Part shown: piece by piece, positions 1 to 10,634 of the stretch
Layout: each line of letters opens with the position of its first letter
Numbering within the stretch: position 1 is the stretch's first letter
Source: a bacterium
Lineage (GTDB): Bacteria > Planctomycetota > Planctomycetia > Planctomycetales > Planctomycetaceae
NCBI GenBank assembly: GCA_016124895.1
Contig: WGMU01000023.1
Span: 44,553 to 108,552, forward strand
Length of the DNA: 64,000 nucleotides
Reading direction: 5' to 3'
The notes under the pieces: generated by a model
The model's database searches: none
What the model saw: the letters and a program-made list of their open reading frames with translations, nothing else
What the model was told of the DNA's origin: nothing
Program-made: the position numbers and the translations under genes

Positions 1-3000
1 TGGCTCGGGTCATCATCGCGAAGCTGGCCGTAAAGGTCGAGTCGCGGCGCGACCACTTCTGAATCCGGAATCCCCAGGGGCGACAGCACGGCGCTGATTG
101 CCGTTCGTTCGCCGAGCGTGTTCAGCGAGCTATCGATCGCCGGGCTGCCGGCTTCCAGGTAGAAGTTAAACGTAGTCGGATCGACAAACAGGGGATCGCC
201 CGGATTGAGGACGATCGATTTATTTCCCTGACGGCCGAGCGCGCCGTTGTTGGAAAACAGCGTTGTTTGAACGACCGTCAGCGGTTGTCCCTGCCCGTCG
301 TTACCGGCCGACGATGCTGCCACCGGAATGGCCGTATTTGTATTCACAATAATATTGTTGATCAGCGTCGGCGCCACATTGTTGTCGACTTCGATTCCGA
401 ACGCCGCCCGGCTCGCACCGCCGTAGATAGTGTTGTTAACAACCTTGACAACCGGAATCGCGGCCTGCGGCAGTGCCCCACCGGCGGTTACCTCACCCTG
501 AATCGAAATGCCCCCGTTACCGACTTCAGCCACGACATTATTGGCGATAAACAGGCCCGTCACCAGATTGTCGTTGTTGAGCGTTGGCGTTGCTCGCGGT
601 GCTCCGTACTGTGAGACGTTAGTGCCAGCGTTTCGTGCGCCGGGGCTGACCTGAATTCCGACATCTCCGACATTGCGGATCAGGTTGTTCTCGATGATCA
701 CGACGCCCTGCTGGCGATGCAGGTTGGTATCGCCACGGCTTCGTGTGTTGCCTTCCAGGTCGATCGGATTTTCCTGATCGTAGGCGTCAATCGTGACGAC
801 GTCGGGCCGGCCGACCTCAAGGTCGATCTGATAGAATCCTGTATCTCCAGGAGCGTAGGTTGTCGGATCCACGCCGGGATCGACGGCTGGGTCGTAGTAC
901 CGGTTGGGAGTCTGCGGCAGCATCGAGACGCCGGGGTTCCCGCCGCTGACAGCGATCAGATAAGTGTCCGTCGCTGGAGCGTTGAAGATCAGGAACGGCC
1001 CCTGATCTGAGAACAGATCGTTCAAGGACTGGCCGTTATCTGCACTGGCAAGTTCCGTCAGCGTCGACAGATCGAAAATACGAAGGAACAGATCGATGCC
1101 GAAGGTGCTGATGTCGACAACCAGACGGTCACCAGCGTTGAGCTGCACCTGGTAGTAGTCGACTTCGATGTCACCGTTGCCACTGTCTCCCAGATTTGCG
1201 AAAGCTGTCCAGAAACCCGGCGAGTTGGTCGTCAGCGTGGTGTCGTAAGCGCCGGCCGGAGTATCTCCCGTATCGACCAGAACTCCGTCGTCGATCATGT
1301 TCTCGGCGATCGGCGTCAGCGTGCCTGTCACGTGTTGGGCATTCAGGATATTGACCCGGTCGCCCTGAGTGTTGCCGGTGTAGGCTTCTGCGATGACATC
1401 GTGCATCCCGGACGCGTTGATCGCAGCAGCGAGTGCTGCAGCCACATCGGCTGCATCGGAATCGAGCGTGTACACAACCGGCGTGTTTGTACCCGAAACG
1501 CCGCCTCCATTAAGGTCAAACTCGAACGTGACGGTAATTGGTGATCCGTTGATGCTGACGCCAGCGTCGACGGTGATTGTGTCGCCGTCGTTTATATACG
1601 GCCCGTCGGCGGTAAAGATTGTCTGAGCCGGCGTCAGTCGATCGTTCGTATCGATCGTGCTGAAAATGAAGAGGTCCGGCAATGTCGGCATCACCGGATA
1701 GGCGAACTGCTCTCCACGCCGAATCTCAAGCTGGTATTCACCATTGAGCTGCTGCTGATCTCCAGCCGGATCCGGATCCTGCGGCACTGCGAAGAATGTC
1801 GAAACATTCGTTGTTGCCGGGAACGTCGCTACCTCGCCACGTTCGGCGAAGCCGACGATAATGTCATCGACGTAGAACCCTTCAAAGGCGTTGTTCTGGT
1901 CTTTTAATCGGTTGTTGAAGTTACCGAACGCGTCACCGTCGGCGGGGACGTAGCTCGGGTTGTTCGGGTCACCACTGACACCGGACGTGCTGAAATCGAA
2001 TCGCAGAATCAGATTCTTTTCACCGGCGTAGTCATTGAGATCGACGCGTGCCTGTCGCCAGGTGCCGGTGTTATCAAATAAATCCTGCACCTGTTGGTTC
2101 GGTTTGTCTGACGCCAGACGCGACGTTGACAGGAAGGCCGGCAGTTCGGCGTCCGGGGTATCGGGTGCTGACGGAGTCGAGTTGTTCGTCGCCAGCAGTT
2201 CCCAGGTCAGGCCGTTGTCGCGTGAGATTTCGACACGGGCGCTGTCCCGCATCAGGTTCGTTTTCGAAGCCGCACCTTCGGTTTCCAGGAAATAGTTGAA
2301 GTACAGCGTTGGCTTATCGGTACCTCGATATCCTTCCAGACTGAACGAGTTTGTCTGCAGACTTCCGTAGGCTCCGCCCGGCAGGTTGTAGTTATTACCG
2401 ATCTGAGAACCGTTCGACGACCCGGCTGTCAGGTCGCGCTGCCACGTACTGTTCAGCACACCAAGCTGCCCGGTCGAAGTCTGGTAGCCGATATAGGCAT
2501 CATTCGTAATCGGCGAGTTGGTCCACTCTTCCAGACCGAAGTAGAAGCTGATGCCTCCCTGGCCTTCGTCAAGAGCCCGGCCATTGATTGCCAGTGTCTC
2601 GGCAGTCGGAGTACGGGTATTGTCATTAAATGCGTTGATCCCGTGGCCTGGATCGGTACCCCGAGTCTCGGTCGGATGCCACAGATTGATATCCAGCGGG
2701 CTGAACGCCAGGCCCGTGGCAAATGGCAGGAATGTCGTCAGCACGTCGGTATCGGCAACACCGTCACCATTGCTGTCAAAGATCTGCTTCAGCGTACCCG
2801 TCGCCGGATCGATGGCGACCAGCCGCCCGGAGGTCGAGATTGCAAACAGCAGATTGGCATAGGTCCCGTTCTCGACATTCTCGGGAGCATTCGCCAGACC
2901 GGCAAACCCTTCCGGGACCTGGGCAGAGAAATCGACAACGTTCGACGCCAGGAACGGCTGAATGCCGTTTCCATTGGAATTGTTTGGCGAGTTTCCTTCA

Positions 3001-6000
3001 GCAACCTGATAGAACTGTCCGCCCTCGCTCACTCCATAGAGGATGCCATTGAAGAACTCCAGGCCACTGGTGATCGTCGTGATCGTCATGGCCATATCCT
3101 GGATGGTTCCGATTGCTCCGTTAGCATTCTGTGTGAACGAGGCGGAACCCGTTGATGTCGCGCGATAGAGCTTCGAGACGCCTGGAGTGCTTCCTGAAAT
3201 GTCGGCACTCCGCACGGCGTAGTAAACACGGTCATAGCTGGCAAAGTTGTTCCGGCGGAACACGACAGCATCGACCGTGCCGGCATTATTCTGCTGCTGA
3301 GTCGGACTGTTCACATTGACGCCGGGGATGCCGTCGGACTGCGATGTAATCGCACCGGCAGTCCCGGTGTTCAATTCGATCAGAGTGCTTTCACTTCCGC
3401 CGTTGTTACCCGACCCGTTGACGCTGTAGAGACGCCCGTCACTGCGCATGTCGAGGTCGCCGGTGTTGTTGCCGGGGTTTCCAACAAACGTCTCAAACCC
3501 GCCATTAAACGGGTCGATTGTGTATAAGCCGCCGCCAACGGACACGAAGAGTGTCACATCGCTGAGCGTGAACGGTTTTACGTTGGCCTGAAGAGTGATT
3601 TCGTCCGTGATGTCAAACAGTGGCAGGTCAGTCGTTGGGGTAACCGGGACGCCATTCGAGGTGTAACCCGTGAAGCCGATATGGTCTTCGACGACACGAT
3701 CGACTGAATTGACCGGTTCCAGGCGGGTCAACGGTGCCGCCGCGTTTGAGACGAAGTACTGATTCAAAACGGTCGGCAACTGGCCGTTGGACGCGACCGC
3801 AACGTAATACCGGGTCTCGGTTGACGGCGGTGTTTGTGAGACACCTTCCACTTCCGGCTGTGTCGTGGTCGCACCAGCGGGCAGCAGAACCGGACCGATG
3901 TAGGGGTCCAGTTTGCCGACCGTACCGCGGCTGAGATCGTTCAGGTCGTTGCCCTGGCCGGGCGCTGGCTGGTCGTCCGCGATGTCTGAATCGCGTCCGA
4001 TATACAGCAACTGGCCGTTCACGTCGTAAACAGCAATCGTAGTGTCAGCACGACCAATTCCGTCGGCCCAGTCGAGATCGAAAATGGTGGCAAATGTCTT
4101 GCCGCCGTCACTGAAGCCGCCAATCGCCTGAACCTGCTCGAAGTCGACGGTGAAGGTGTAGAAGTCAATATCGTCAGCCGCGCTCAGATTGCCAGCCACG
4201 GAAATCGTATTCTTATCCACGACCAGCAGATGACCGATATCCTGAGCCTGGTCGCGAGCCCCGTTCACCGTGGTGTCTTCGGCGGATTCGCCGAGCAGTG
4301 GTGAGTGGTCGGGCAGACCAACCAGATTCACACCAACGGTTGCGTAGCGAATCTCAGCTCCGCGGACCGTCGAGCCCGGTTTTTCGTCGACCTGGTTGAC
4401 GCGGATCTGCATCTGATACCGGCCGCTCGTCTGACCACCTTCGCTGGTGACGCGTACGAAGTACGTTCCCAGAGCAGCCCCGGAACCATTCAGTACGACG
4501 CGCATGCCGGCGTCGAGGTAGTTACTGGTGTAGTAATCGCCACCCAGCCAGTCAGCTTTGGTCAGTGGATACTCGATGAGGAACGTTCCGGCATCATCAC
4601 CGGTAACGTTGTTCGTAGCCCGCGCCAGGACGTTACCCAGCGAGTCGATTACCTCAATCTGGGTATCCAGCGAGTCCGTCGTCCGGTCGATGTCCAGCCA
4701 GACTTCTGTCTGTCCCATGGCCTGGAAGCTGTAGACGTCGGTGTCACCGGGATCGTCGCCACTGATGAAGCCGTGTACTTCAAATCCGAGGCGTCGGTTT
4801 TCGTCGCCGCTGTTTTCGTTCGGGGCCAGCACTCCGAGAAACTGAGCTTTTGCCGGATTGTTGTTTTCTTCATTCCCGTTCGTTGCGACTGACTCTTCTT
4901 CAAGAATCGTCGCTACGTTGCGGTCATTGCTGTACTGGCGGAGTTCGATGCCACCCCAGTCATTCGGAGCTGGCGTCGCGACGACCCCGTCGGTGTCCGT
5001 CTGAGGGAAGCCATTCAGATCGAAGCTGGCTCCCACAGTGTCGTCTGCGAGTGATGTTAAGATGACCGGGAACCCAGGTCGTCCAATGACCTGAACCGTT
5101 CCGCCGATCCGGTCGGCAATGTCCAGCGGATCGCCGGTCGCGATGAGCTGAGCGCCGTTGGTCGCCTTGACAACCAGGCTGCCGAACTCGTTGGACTGCA
5201 GTCGCAGACCGCCATAGACGTGCAGGTCGCTGACGACGACGTCGCTGCGCAGCACATGGACGATGTCGGTGTCGTCCCACACGCTTTCGATGGTGAGCAG
5301 CTCGCCGCGGACATTCATGCCGTTCGTGCCGTTACCGTCCATCAGGTTGAGGCGTACGAGTGGTCCTGAGTTATCGAAGTAACGCGACAGGGCATCAGCA
5401 AAGACGAGCGGTGAATCCATCCCGCTGCCCGATGCGTTGACGACGAACGCCGACGTAATGTCCTGATAGCCCGTTGACCGCCCGTAGTCGGGCAACTGAT
5501 CTGACTTCAGCGAGTTTGCATTGATGCTGATCACGTTTCCGACGTTGCCCCGGAAAGTGTTTCCGACAATGACCGGCTGTGCTCCACGCACGAAAATCGT
5601 TGATGAATCATTACCACCGCGGCCATTCCGGTTAGACGTCGCCAGTCCTCCCGCGTTGTTCTCAAACGAGCTGTTCGCGACTCGTACCTGCGCCTGAACG
5701 ATTTCTACAGCGTTGAAGTTGTCGGAACCGCCGAGGATCGGCGTCGATCCGCCACCGTAGGTGATCGATGTGTAATCAAGACTGCCGCCGGACGTCGGGT
5801 TGAACATGAACCCGCCCCAGTCGCCGGGAACCGGAACAGTACCGCCGTCGTTACTGGTGTCGAATGTTCCGCCAGCACCGAACTGGTCGTCTCGCAGAGC
5901 CGTGAAGCGGATCAGATCCTGAGGCGTGCCTTCGGCAATGATGTTTGATGCACCCCGTTCGGCCTCCAGGCGAGACCCCTGCAGTTTGACAATCACTCCG

Positions 6001-9000
6001 GGATCGATCGCCAGTCGTCCGGACAGTCGGGCCACGCCGTCCAGCGGTCCACCGGGCGAACCTTCGACCTGCAGGTTTTCCGTCACGATATGGACGATGT
6101 CCGTGTCATCGAACCGCCCCTGAACGGTGAGACGCTCCACCGGCACACCGGACTGAGTCAGAATCCGGACGAACAGACCGTTCAGACTGTTGTTAACAAT
6201 CAGATTGCCATAAATATCCGGACCGATTCGGTTGAGCGAGTCATCGAAGCTGTCCGGGTTGGCGGACATGGCGGCGTTGGCGCTACGCATAATCGTGTTA
6301 AAGGTCGCCGCCGGCCGCGAACTCACCATATGAATCGGATCGAACGTCTGCACGACCGAGTCGACGTTCGCCTGGCCGCCGCCGTATTCCATGGTCGCGT
6401 GGTTAACGACGTTCAGAAAGACGCCCGAAGTCGCGGAATCAGAATCCTGACGGAAGACGATCCCGCCCCAGTCGCCAGGAGCCGCCGGTCCATTCACTCC
6501 GTCACTGTTTCCGCCCTTGGCGTCGTCACGGTAGGACGAGAAATAGACTTCCTGATGCGGTGTACCGAGAACCTGCACGGCCCCGTGGCTGCGATCCACT
6601 CCGACTGCCGACGTGCCCGCGTCGATCACGGCGCCCCGGAGTTTCATCAGGACGCCGGCGTCGATCATCACGGTGACGTCCTGCGGAACCTTGAATTCAG
6701 CTCCGTCCTGCAGTGGATTACCCGCGAAGCTCAGTCCGACCAGGTAGGCATCGTTGTCGGCCAGTGTCGTGACGTCGTTGTCAGCGCCGCCGTTGCCGAT
6801 GATCCGGACAATATCTCCCGGTCCGGCTGCCGCCAGTGCCTTGTCAATTTCGTTGTATGGCTGTGCCGCTGAACCTGTCTCAGCGCCGGTATAAGTACTG
6901 TCGACGAAAATTGTATTGTCCGTACGGAACCAGAACTGATTCTTCCCGCCGGCGGCGCCGTCACGGTCTCCGTCGAAACGGGTTCCGGTTTCATCCAGGA
7001 TGTTGCTGTTCGCAGATGTCGAGAAATTCAGCGACAGTGTGTAAGCACCATCGGTTGTTCCGCCCTGGCCACTGTCTTCAATGGACGGGTTGTAAAGATC
7101 ATTGCCGTGAGCTGTCACACCGATGTAGTACGTGCCAGCCGGCAGATTGAGATTCAGGAACGAATCGTTCGAGTAGTAGTTATCGTTGCGGGCGATTTCT
7201 TTCCGGACCGTCTGGCCTCCGATGATTTCTTCCCGGTAGAGAATGAGATTGGAGTCCAGATTTGAGTTATCCCGCTCAGCGCGGATTTCAGCAGTGACGG
7301 TTCCAGCTTCATCGAGCGTAAAACGGTACATGTCGATGTCGCTGGCGTCGGGCCGGTACAGGCTGAGCAGGTGTTCGTAGTCGTATTCCCCCGTGAAAAA
7401 GTTTTCGACCGTAAATGCCGATGCGCCACTCGTTGGAGTCTCAGCCCCCCCCTGAGTGGACACAATGTCATACGAGTGGCCAAGTCCCAGTGAGTGGCCG
7501 ATTTCGTGCAGAGCGGTTCCCATCCAGGCGCCGCCAAATTCGCTCTGTCCCCAGTTGATGTTGGCGTTGATGATGGCGCGACCACCATCCGAGATACCGC
7601 CGACGTTATTGGGAGGCAGTGTCGGCTCGACAGCCCGAACGTCGCCGGTGATAACCGCAATCGATGCCGCCCCAAGAACGTTCGAGCTGACTTCCTGAAT
7701 CTGCAGCCCGGTATACCAGGAGAACAGTTCAAAGATTTCCCGGGCGCGCTGCTTCTGATTTGCAGTGATCACATTGTGCAGAATGTTGCCCTGCACATCG
7801 AGCCCGTACACGTCTGGAAAATTGAACGTGATCGTCGCGATCGGCCCCGGCGTGACGGGGTCTGTACCGGTCGATACTCCGTGATTTGTTTCGACGCTGA
7901 ATTGTCCTGGCGGAAGGTCCCGATGTCCTGGTTCGCCCGCTCCTGGCAACGGTGGCATCAGGATGTGGGTCTGTGGCGTAATGGCACCACTGAATGCCGT
8001 CTCGGACAGACCCAGACGTCCAAGCTCGGTTGCCAGATCAAAACTTGAGTTGAAATCGTCGGCGGAAATTGACGGCGTCGTGCTGACAGTCAGCTTATAG
8101 GATCCAAATCCGCTGCCCCCGCCGGTACCCGAGCCGTCGACGGGGTCATACATGTCGTTGCCGTTTGAAGACACTCCGACGATGTAATCGCCGGCTGCCA
8201 GACTGGAAAACGTGAACGTGTCGGTTGCGCCTGCCGCGCCCGTATTGACGGCCACGCCAACCGGAGTTCCATCGGTCTGAAACAGTCGAATAACGGTGTC
8301 GAGGCCAGCCACCGGCGCAACCGTTACCGTTGCATCACCAGTCGACGTGAGGTTGAATGAAAACAGATCGACATCATTGACGTCGGTGCTGACACCATTG
8401 ATCGCGCCTAGAAACGCGGTGAACTCAAAGCTGCTGTCGGCAAAGATGGTTCCCGCATCGAGAGCATCAGTGATCGTCCCGTTCCCCTCATTTGACGTGC
8501 CGGTATCGAGACGGAACTGCACGCCAGTCGGCAAGCTACTGGCGAACTTCAGAACAGCAGTGTTCTCAGTGTTGGAGTACGTGACCGTAGCGGGAAGCAG
8601 AATATCCTGGTTCGCCGAGTCGACGTTGACGGCGCGGTAGAACTTCGGATCCTGCGCCCGCGTTCGATCGAGCGTGTCATTGTTAAAGTAGACGATGATC
8701 GTATCGTCGATCTGCCGAATGCCTCCGGCGGCCAGAGCGATCGAACTGGCGGAGGCTCTGCTGAGCGTAAGCCGTGGGTCAAAGGCGGCTCCGCTGACAG
8801 TGACAACGTTCGCATTGACTGCCGCCGTCACTCCGCGTGATTCCGTGGAGACTGAGTTAATCGCGTTGCGAATCAGCGTGGCAAGGGCAGATGGTGACGT
8901 CGATGTCTTGTCGAAATTGATCGCGATGTTTCCGCTGCGGACACCGCCACCGGGAGTCACATCATTCGACGTGTCGTTGAATTCAAATACAAAGACATCG

Positions 9001-10634
9001 GCGGCACCGCTTGTCACCAGCGACGTCAGCATGGGAGCGGTGGCACCAATTGCGGCAGCGCCGCTGCCGCCGGCCAGGGAGACAGTGACCAGTGCGCTGG
9101 CATCGGCACTGGCCGTCACGGCATCGATCAGATCCTGTGCCGTTGACTCGCTCCCGGCCAGTGAGTTGACGGTGATATTGATCGTTCTGCCGTCGACCGT
9201 GACGGTCGGAGTCACACCTATGCCCAGGTTGGAGGTGAGCACGTTAATCCGGATGCCGTTACCGCCCGTGCCTCCTTCCACCGCGGTGAACTGCACGGTT
9301 GCGGCACCACCGGAACCAAAATCGTCAGCGGCCGCACCAAACGTCGCCGTCTGCGTTCCCGGATCAAGCAGAAACATGTCGCCGTCCGCGACCGCGGCGA
9401 CAGAATTCACTGTCAGCTTCTGGTCACGCAGGACCGGCTGCGGGACGACACCTTCGACCTGGGCTCCCAGATCAAGTGTGAATGTCAGTCTGCTGTCAGT
9501 ACCGTTATTGACAATTTCACCATTGGTATTTGTCAGTGGGCTGGCCCCGGCCCCGACGATCTGAATTCGATAGTCATCGTCGGTCAGGTTTTCCGCAAAA
9601 CGGTAAAAGACTTCATTCTGACTGTCTGGATTAACGCCGCGATAACCAGGAATCATGACCGCATCAGCGCCACTGAGATGCAGCACAGTACCGTCCGGCT
9701 GAGCTGCAAGACTGGTGGCCGGATCACCAAACGACACCGCAGCCGTGATCAGTGCATCGGCGGCGGCATTTCCGGAAATCGCCGTGAGCAGATCACCGGC
9801 GGTTGTCGGCGTCATCGTGTTGTCGTTCAGTGTGACCTCGATACGATTTCCGACGACGTTGACCAGAGGTGCTGACGAACTGCTGCCCAGATCGCGACGC
9901 AGGAACTGCAGCGAAATCAGATTGCCATCAAGACTCGCATTGCGCGCCCGAAACTGCATTGTCAGATCGCTCACGCCGAAACTGTCGTGAGCTGTCGCGG
10001 CCCCGGCCCCGGCCAGCGTCAACGTTTGAGCCGCTCCGGAAATGTCCGTGTTCACGTTGCCGCTGAGCAGTTCAATGCTCAGCAGAGACTTCGCAGTGGT
10101 GTCGTTTGTAATAAAATCGATCAGGTCGGCCGCGGTCGTTGGCAGGACCATGTTGTTATCGAGTGTCAGGGCGATCATCCCGGGACTCGACGAAATCGTT
10201 GGTCCATTGCCGAGATTGTCGACCGAATCAATCACCAGTTGAGTGCCGTTTTCAGCAGCACCCAGCCGGACTGTCCCAATGCGGACGACAACGGCCCCCC
10301 CAGTGCCGAAGTCGGTCAGTTCGGAGGCTGGACGAAACTCGCCGTCGTGTCCGGCGGCTGTGATCTGAATCGCTCCCAGCGTCGTGCTGTCGATGGTCTG
10401 ACCGGGACTGAACTGCAGTACGAGTTCACGCGGAGCTTCACTGCGAACCTGTCCGTCAACAACAAACTCTCCAACGTTCGGGCTGACGGAAACGAACTGA
10501 GGCGATGTCAGCAACGTTCGAGCTTCAAGCAGTTCAGACACCTGCGGCAGCCGGACCTGCTGATCGCGACGGGAAAGGTTGCGACGTGATTTGACTGCGT
10601 TGCGAAACGTGCTCAGCCAGGGAGTGAACAGCAT
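1..10634 (-). CDS. Giant LEPR-XLL-type secreted multidomain protein with metalloprotease motif, partial (3' end outside window)
   Basis: This is one continuous reading frame from an ATG at 10634-10632 to the left edge, about 3,544 codons, with no stop that I could find. The N terminus carries a basic stretch and LEARTLL (residues 36-42), the planctomycete LEPR-XLL-like motif of very large exported proteins. In order I read an Ig-like segment (about 47-115); four similar modules of about 90 residues (about 115-630); a PPC-like domain (750-850); a matrixin-like region (930-1065) with HEIGHSLGLGH at 1043-1053; a second PPC-like domain (1098-1200); a pectate-lyase-like beta-helix (1240-1880); further PPC-like regions (1920-2330); a propeller-like stretch (2360-2660); a jelly-roll-like region (2775-2935); PPC-like again (3150-3235); and beta-helix again (3310-3510). 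It is probably a surface adhesin or protease. The start is preceded by only a weak GGGG ribosome site. Domain limits are approximate. Confidence 0.88.
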   Translation of the reverse strand, partial: MLFTPWLSTFRNAVKSRRNLSRRDQQVRLPQVSELLEARTLLTSPQFVSVSPNVGEFVVDGQVRSEAPRELVLQFSPGQTIDSTTLGAIQITAAGHDGEFRPASELTDFGTGGAVVVRIGTVRLGAAENGTQLVIDSVDNLGNGPTISSSPGMIALTLDNNMVLPTTAADLIDFITNDTTAKSLLSIELLSGNVNTDISGAAQTLTLAGAGAATAHDSFGVSDLTMQFRARNASLDGNLISLQFLRRDLGSSSSAPLVNVVGNRIEVTLNDNTMTPTTAGDLLTAISGNAAADALITAAVSFGDPATSLAAQPDGTVLHLSGADAVMIPGYRGVNPDSQNEVFYRFAENLTDDDYRIQIVGAGASPLTNTNGEIVNNGTDSRLTFTLDLGAQVEGVVPQPVLRDQKLTVNSVAAVADGDMFLLDPGTQTATFGAAADDFGSGGAATVQFTAVEGGTGGNGIRINVLTSNLGIGVTPTVTVDGRTINITVNSLAGSESTAQDLIDAVTASADASALVTVSLAGGSGAAAIGATAPMLTSLVTSGAADVFVFEFNDTSNDVTPGGGVRSGNIAINFDKTSTSPSALATLIRNAINSVSTESRGVTAAVNANVVTVSGAAFDPRLTLSRASASSIALAAGGIRQIDDTIIVYFNNDTLDRTRAQDPKFYRAVNVDSANQDILLPATVTYSNTENTAVLKFASSLPTGVQFRLDTGTSNEGNGTITDALDAGTIFADSSFEFTAFLGAINGVSTDVNDVDLFSFNLTSTGDATVTVAPVAGLDTVIRLFQTDGTPVGVAVNTGAAGATDTFTFSSLAAGDYIVGVSSNGNDMYDPVDGSGTGGGSGFGSYKLTVSTTPSISADDFNSSFDLATELGRLGLSETAFSGAITPQTHILMPPLPGAGEPGHRDLPPGQFSVETNHGVSTGTDPVTPGPIATITFNFPDVYGLDVQGNILHNVITANQKQRAREIFELFSWYTGLQIQEVSSNVLGAASIAVITGDVRAVEPTLPPNNVGGISDGGRAIINANINWGQSEFGGAWMGTALHEIGHSLGLGHSYDIVSTQGGAETPTSGASAFTVENFFTGEYDYEHLLSLYRPDASDIDMYRFTLDEAGTVTAEIRAERDNSNLDSNLILYREEIIGGQTVRKEIARNDNYYSNDSFLNLNLPAGTYYIGVTAHGNDLYNPSIEDSGQGGTTDGAYTLSLNFSTSANSNILDETGTRFDGDRDGAAGGKNQFWFRTDNTIFVDSTYTGAETGSAAQPYNEIDKALAAAGPGDIVRIIGNGGADNDVTTLADNDAYLVGLSFAGNPLQDGAEFKVPQDVTVMIDAGVLMKLRGAVIDAGTSAVGVDRSHGAVQVLGTPHQEVYFSSYRDDAKGGNSDGVNGPAAPGDWGGIVFRQDSDSATSGVFLNVVNHATMEYGGGQANVDSVVQTFDPIHMVSSRPAATFNTIMRSANAAMSANPDSFDDSLNRIGPDIYGNLIVNNSLNGLFVRILTQSGVPVERLTVQGRFDDTDIVHIVTENLQVEGSPGGPLDGVARLSGRLAIDPGVIVKLQGSRLEAERGASNIIAEGTPQDLIRFTALRDDQFGAGGTFDTSNDGGTVPVPGDWGGFMFNPTSGGSLDYTSITYGGGSTPILGGSDNFNAVEIVQAQVRVANSSFENNAGGLATSNRNGRGGNDSSTIFVRGAQPVIVGNTFRGNVGNVISINANSLKSDQLPDYGRSTGYQDITSAFVVNASGSGMDSPLVFADALSRYFDNSGPLVRLNLMDGNGTNGMNVRGELLTIESVWDDTDIVHVLRSDVVVSDLHVYGGLRLQSNEFGSLVVKATNGAQLIATGDPLDIADRIGGTVQVIGRPGFPVILTSLADDTVGASFDLNGFPQTDTDGVVATPAPNDWGGIELRQYSNDRNVATILEEESVATNGNEENNNPAKAQFLGVLAPNENSGDENRRLGFEVHGFISGDDPGDTDVYSFQAMGQTEVWLDIDRTTDSLDTQIEVIDSLGNVLARATNNVTGDDAGTFLIEYPLTKADWLGGDYYTSNYLDAGMRVVLNGSGAALGTYFVRVTSEGGQTSGRYQMQIRVNQVDEKPGSTVRGAEIRYATVGVNLVGLPDHSPLLGESAEDTTVNGARDQAQDIGHLLVVDKNTISVAGNLSAADDIDFYTFTVDFEQVQAIGGFSDGGKTFATIFDLDWADGIGRADTTIAVYDVNGQLLYIGRDSDIADDQPAPGQGNDLNDLSRGTVGKLDPYIGPVLLPAGATTTQPEVEGVSQTPPSTETRYYVAVASNGQLPTVLNQYFVSNAAAPLTRLEPVNSVDRVVEDHIGFTGYTSNGVPVTPTTDLPLFDITDEITLQANVKPFTLSDVTLFVSVGGGLYTIDPFNGGFETFVGNPGNNTGDLDMRSDGRLYSVNGSGNNGGSESTLIELNTGTAGAITSQSDGIPGVNVNSPTQQQNNAGTVDAVVFRRNNFASYDRVYYAVRSADISGSTPGVSKLYRATSTGSASFTQNANGAIGTIQDMAMTITTITSGLEFFNGILYGVSEGGQFYQVAEGNSPNNSNGNGIQPFLASNVVDFSAQVPEGFAGLANAPENVENGTYANLLFAISTSGRLVAIDPATGTLKQIFDSNGDGVADTDVLTTFLPFATGLAFSPLDINLWHPTETRGTDPGHGINAFNDNTRTPTAETLAINGRALDEGQGGISFYFGLEEWTNSPITNDAYIGYQTSTGQLGVLNSTWQRDLTAGSSNGSQIGNNYNLPGGAYGSLQTNSFSLEGYRGTDKPTLYFNYFLETEGAASKTNLMRDSARVEISRDNGLTWELLATNNSTPSAPDTPDAELPAFLSTSRLASDKPNQQVQDLFDNTGTWRQARVDLNDYAGEKNLILRFDFSTSGVSGDPNNPSYVPADGDAFGNFNNRLKDQNNAFEGFYVDDIIVGFAERGEVATFPATTNVSTFFAVPQDPDPAGDQQQLNGEYQLEIRRGEQFAYPVMPTLPDLFIFSTIDTNDRLTPAQTIFTADGPYINDGDTITVDAGVSINGSPITVTFEFDLNGGGVSGTNTPVVYTLDSDAADVAAALAAAINASGMHDVIAEAYTGNTQGDRVNILNAQHVTGTLTPIAENMIDDGVLVDTGDTPAGAYDTTLTTNSPGFWTAFANLGDSGNGDIEVDYYQVQLNAGDRLVVDISTFGIDLFLRIFDLSTLTELASADNGQSLNDLFSDQGPFLIFNAPATDTYLIAVSGGNPGVSMLPQTPNRYYDPAVDPGVDPTTYAPGDTGFYQIDLEVGRPDVVTIDAYDQENPIDLEGNTRSRGDTNLHRQQGVVIIENNLIRNVGDVGIQVSPGARNAGTNVSQYGAPRATPTLNNDNLVTGLFIANNVVAEVGNGGISIQGEVTAGGALPQAAIPVVKVVNNTIYGGASRAAFGIEVDNNVAPTLINNIIVNTNTAIPVAASSAGNDGQGQPLTVVQTTLFSNNGALGRQGNKSIVLNPGDPLFVDPTTFNFYLEAGSPAIDSSLNTLGERTAISAVLSPLGIPDSEVVAPRLDLYGQLRDDDPS

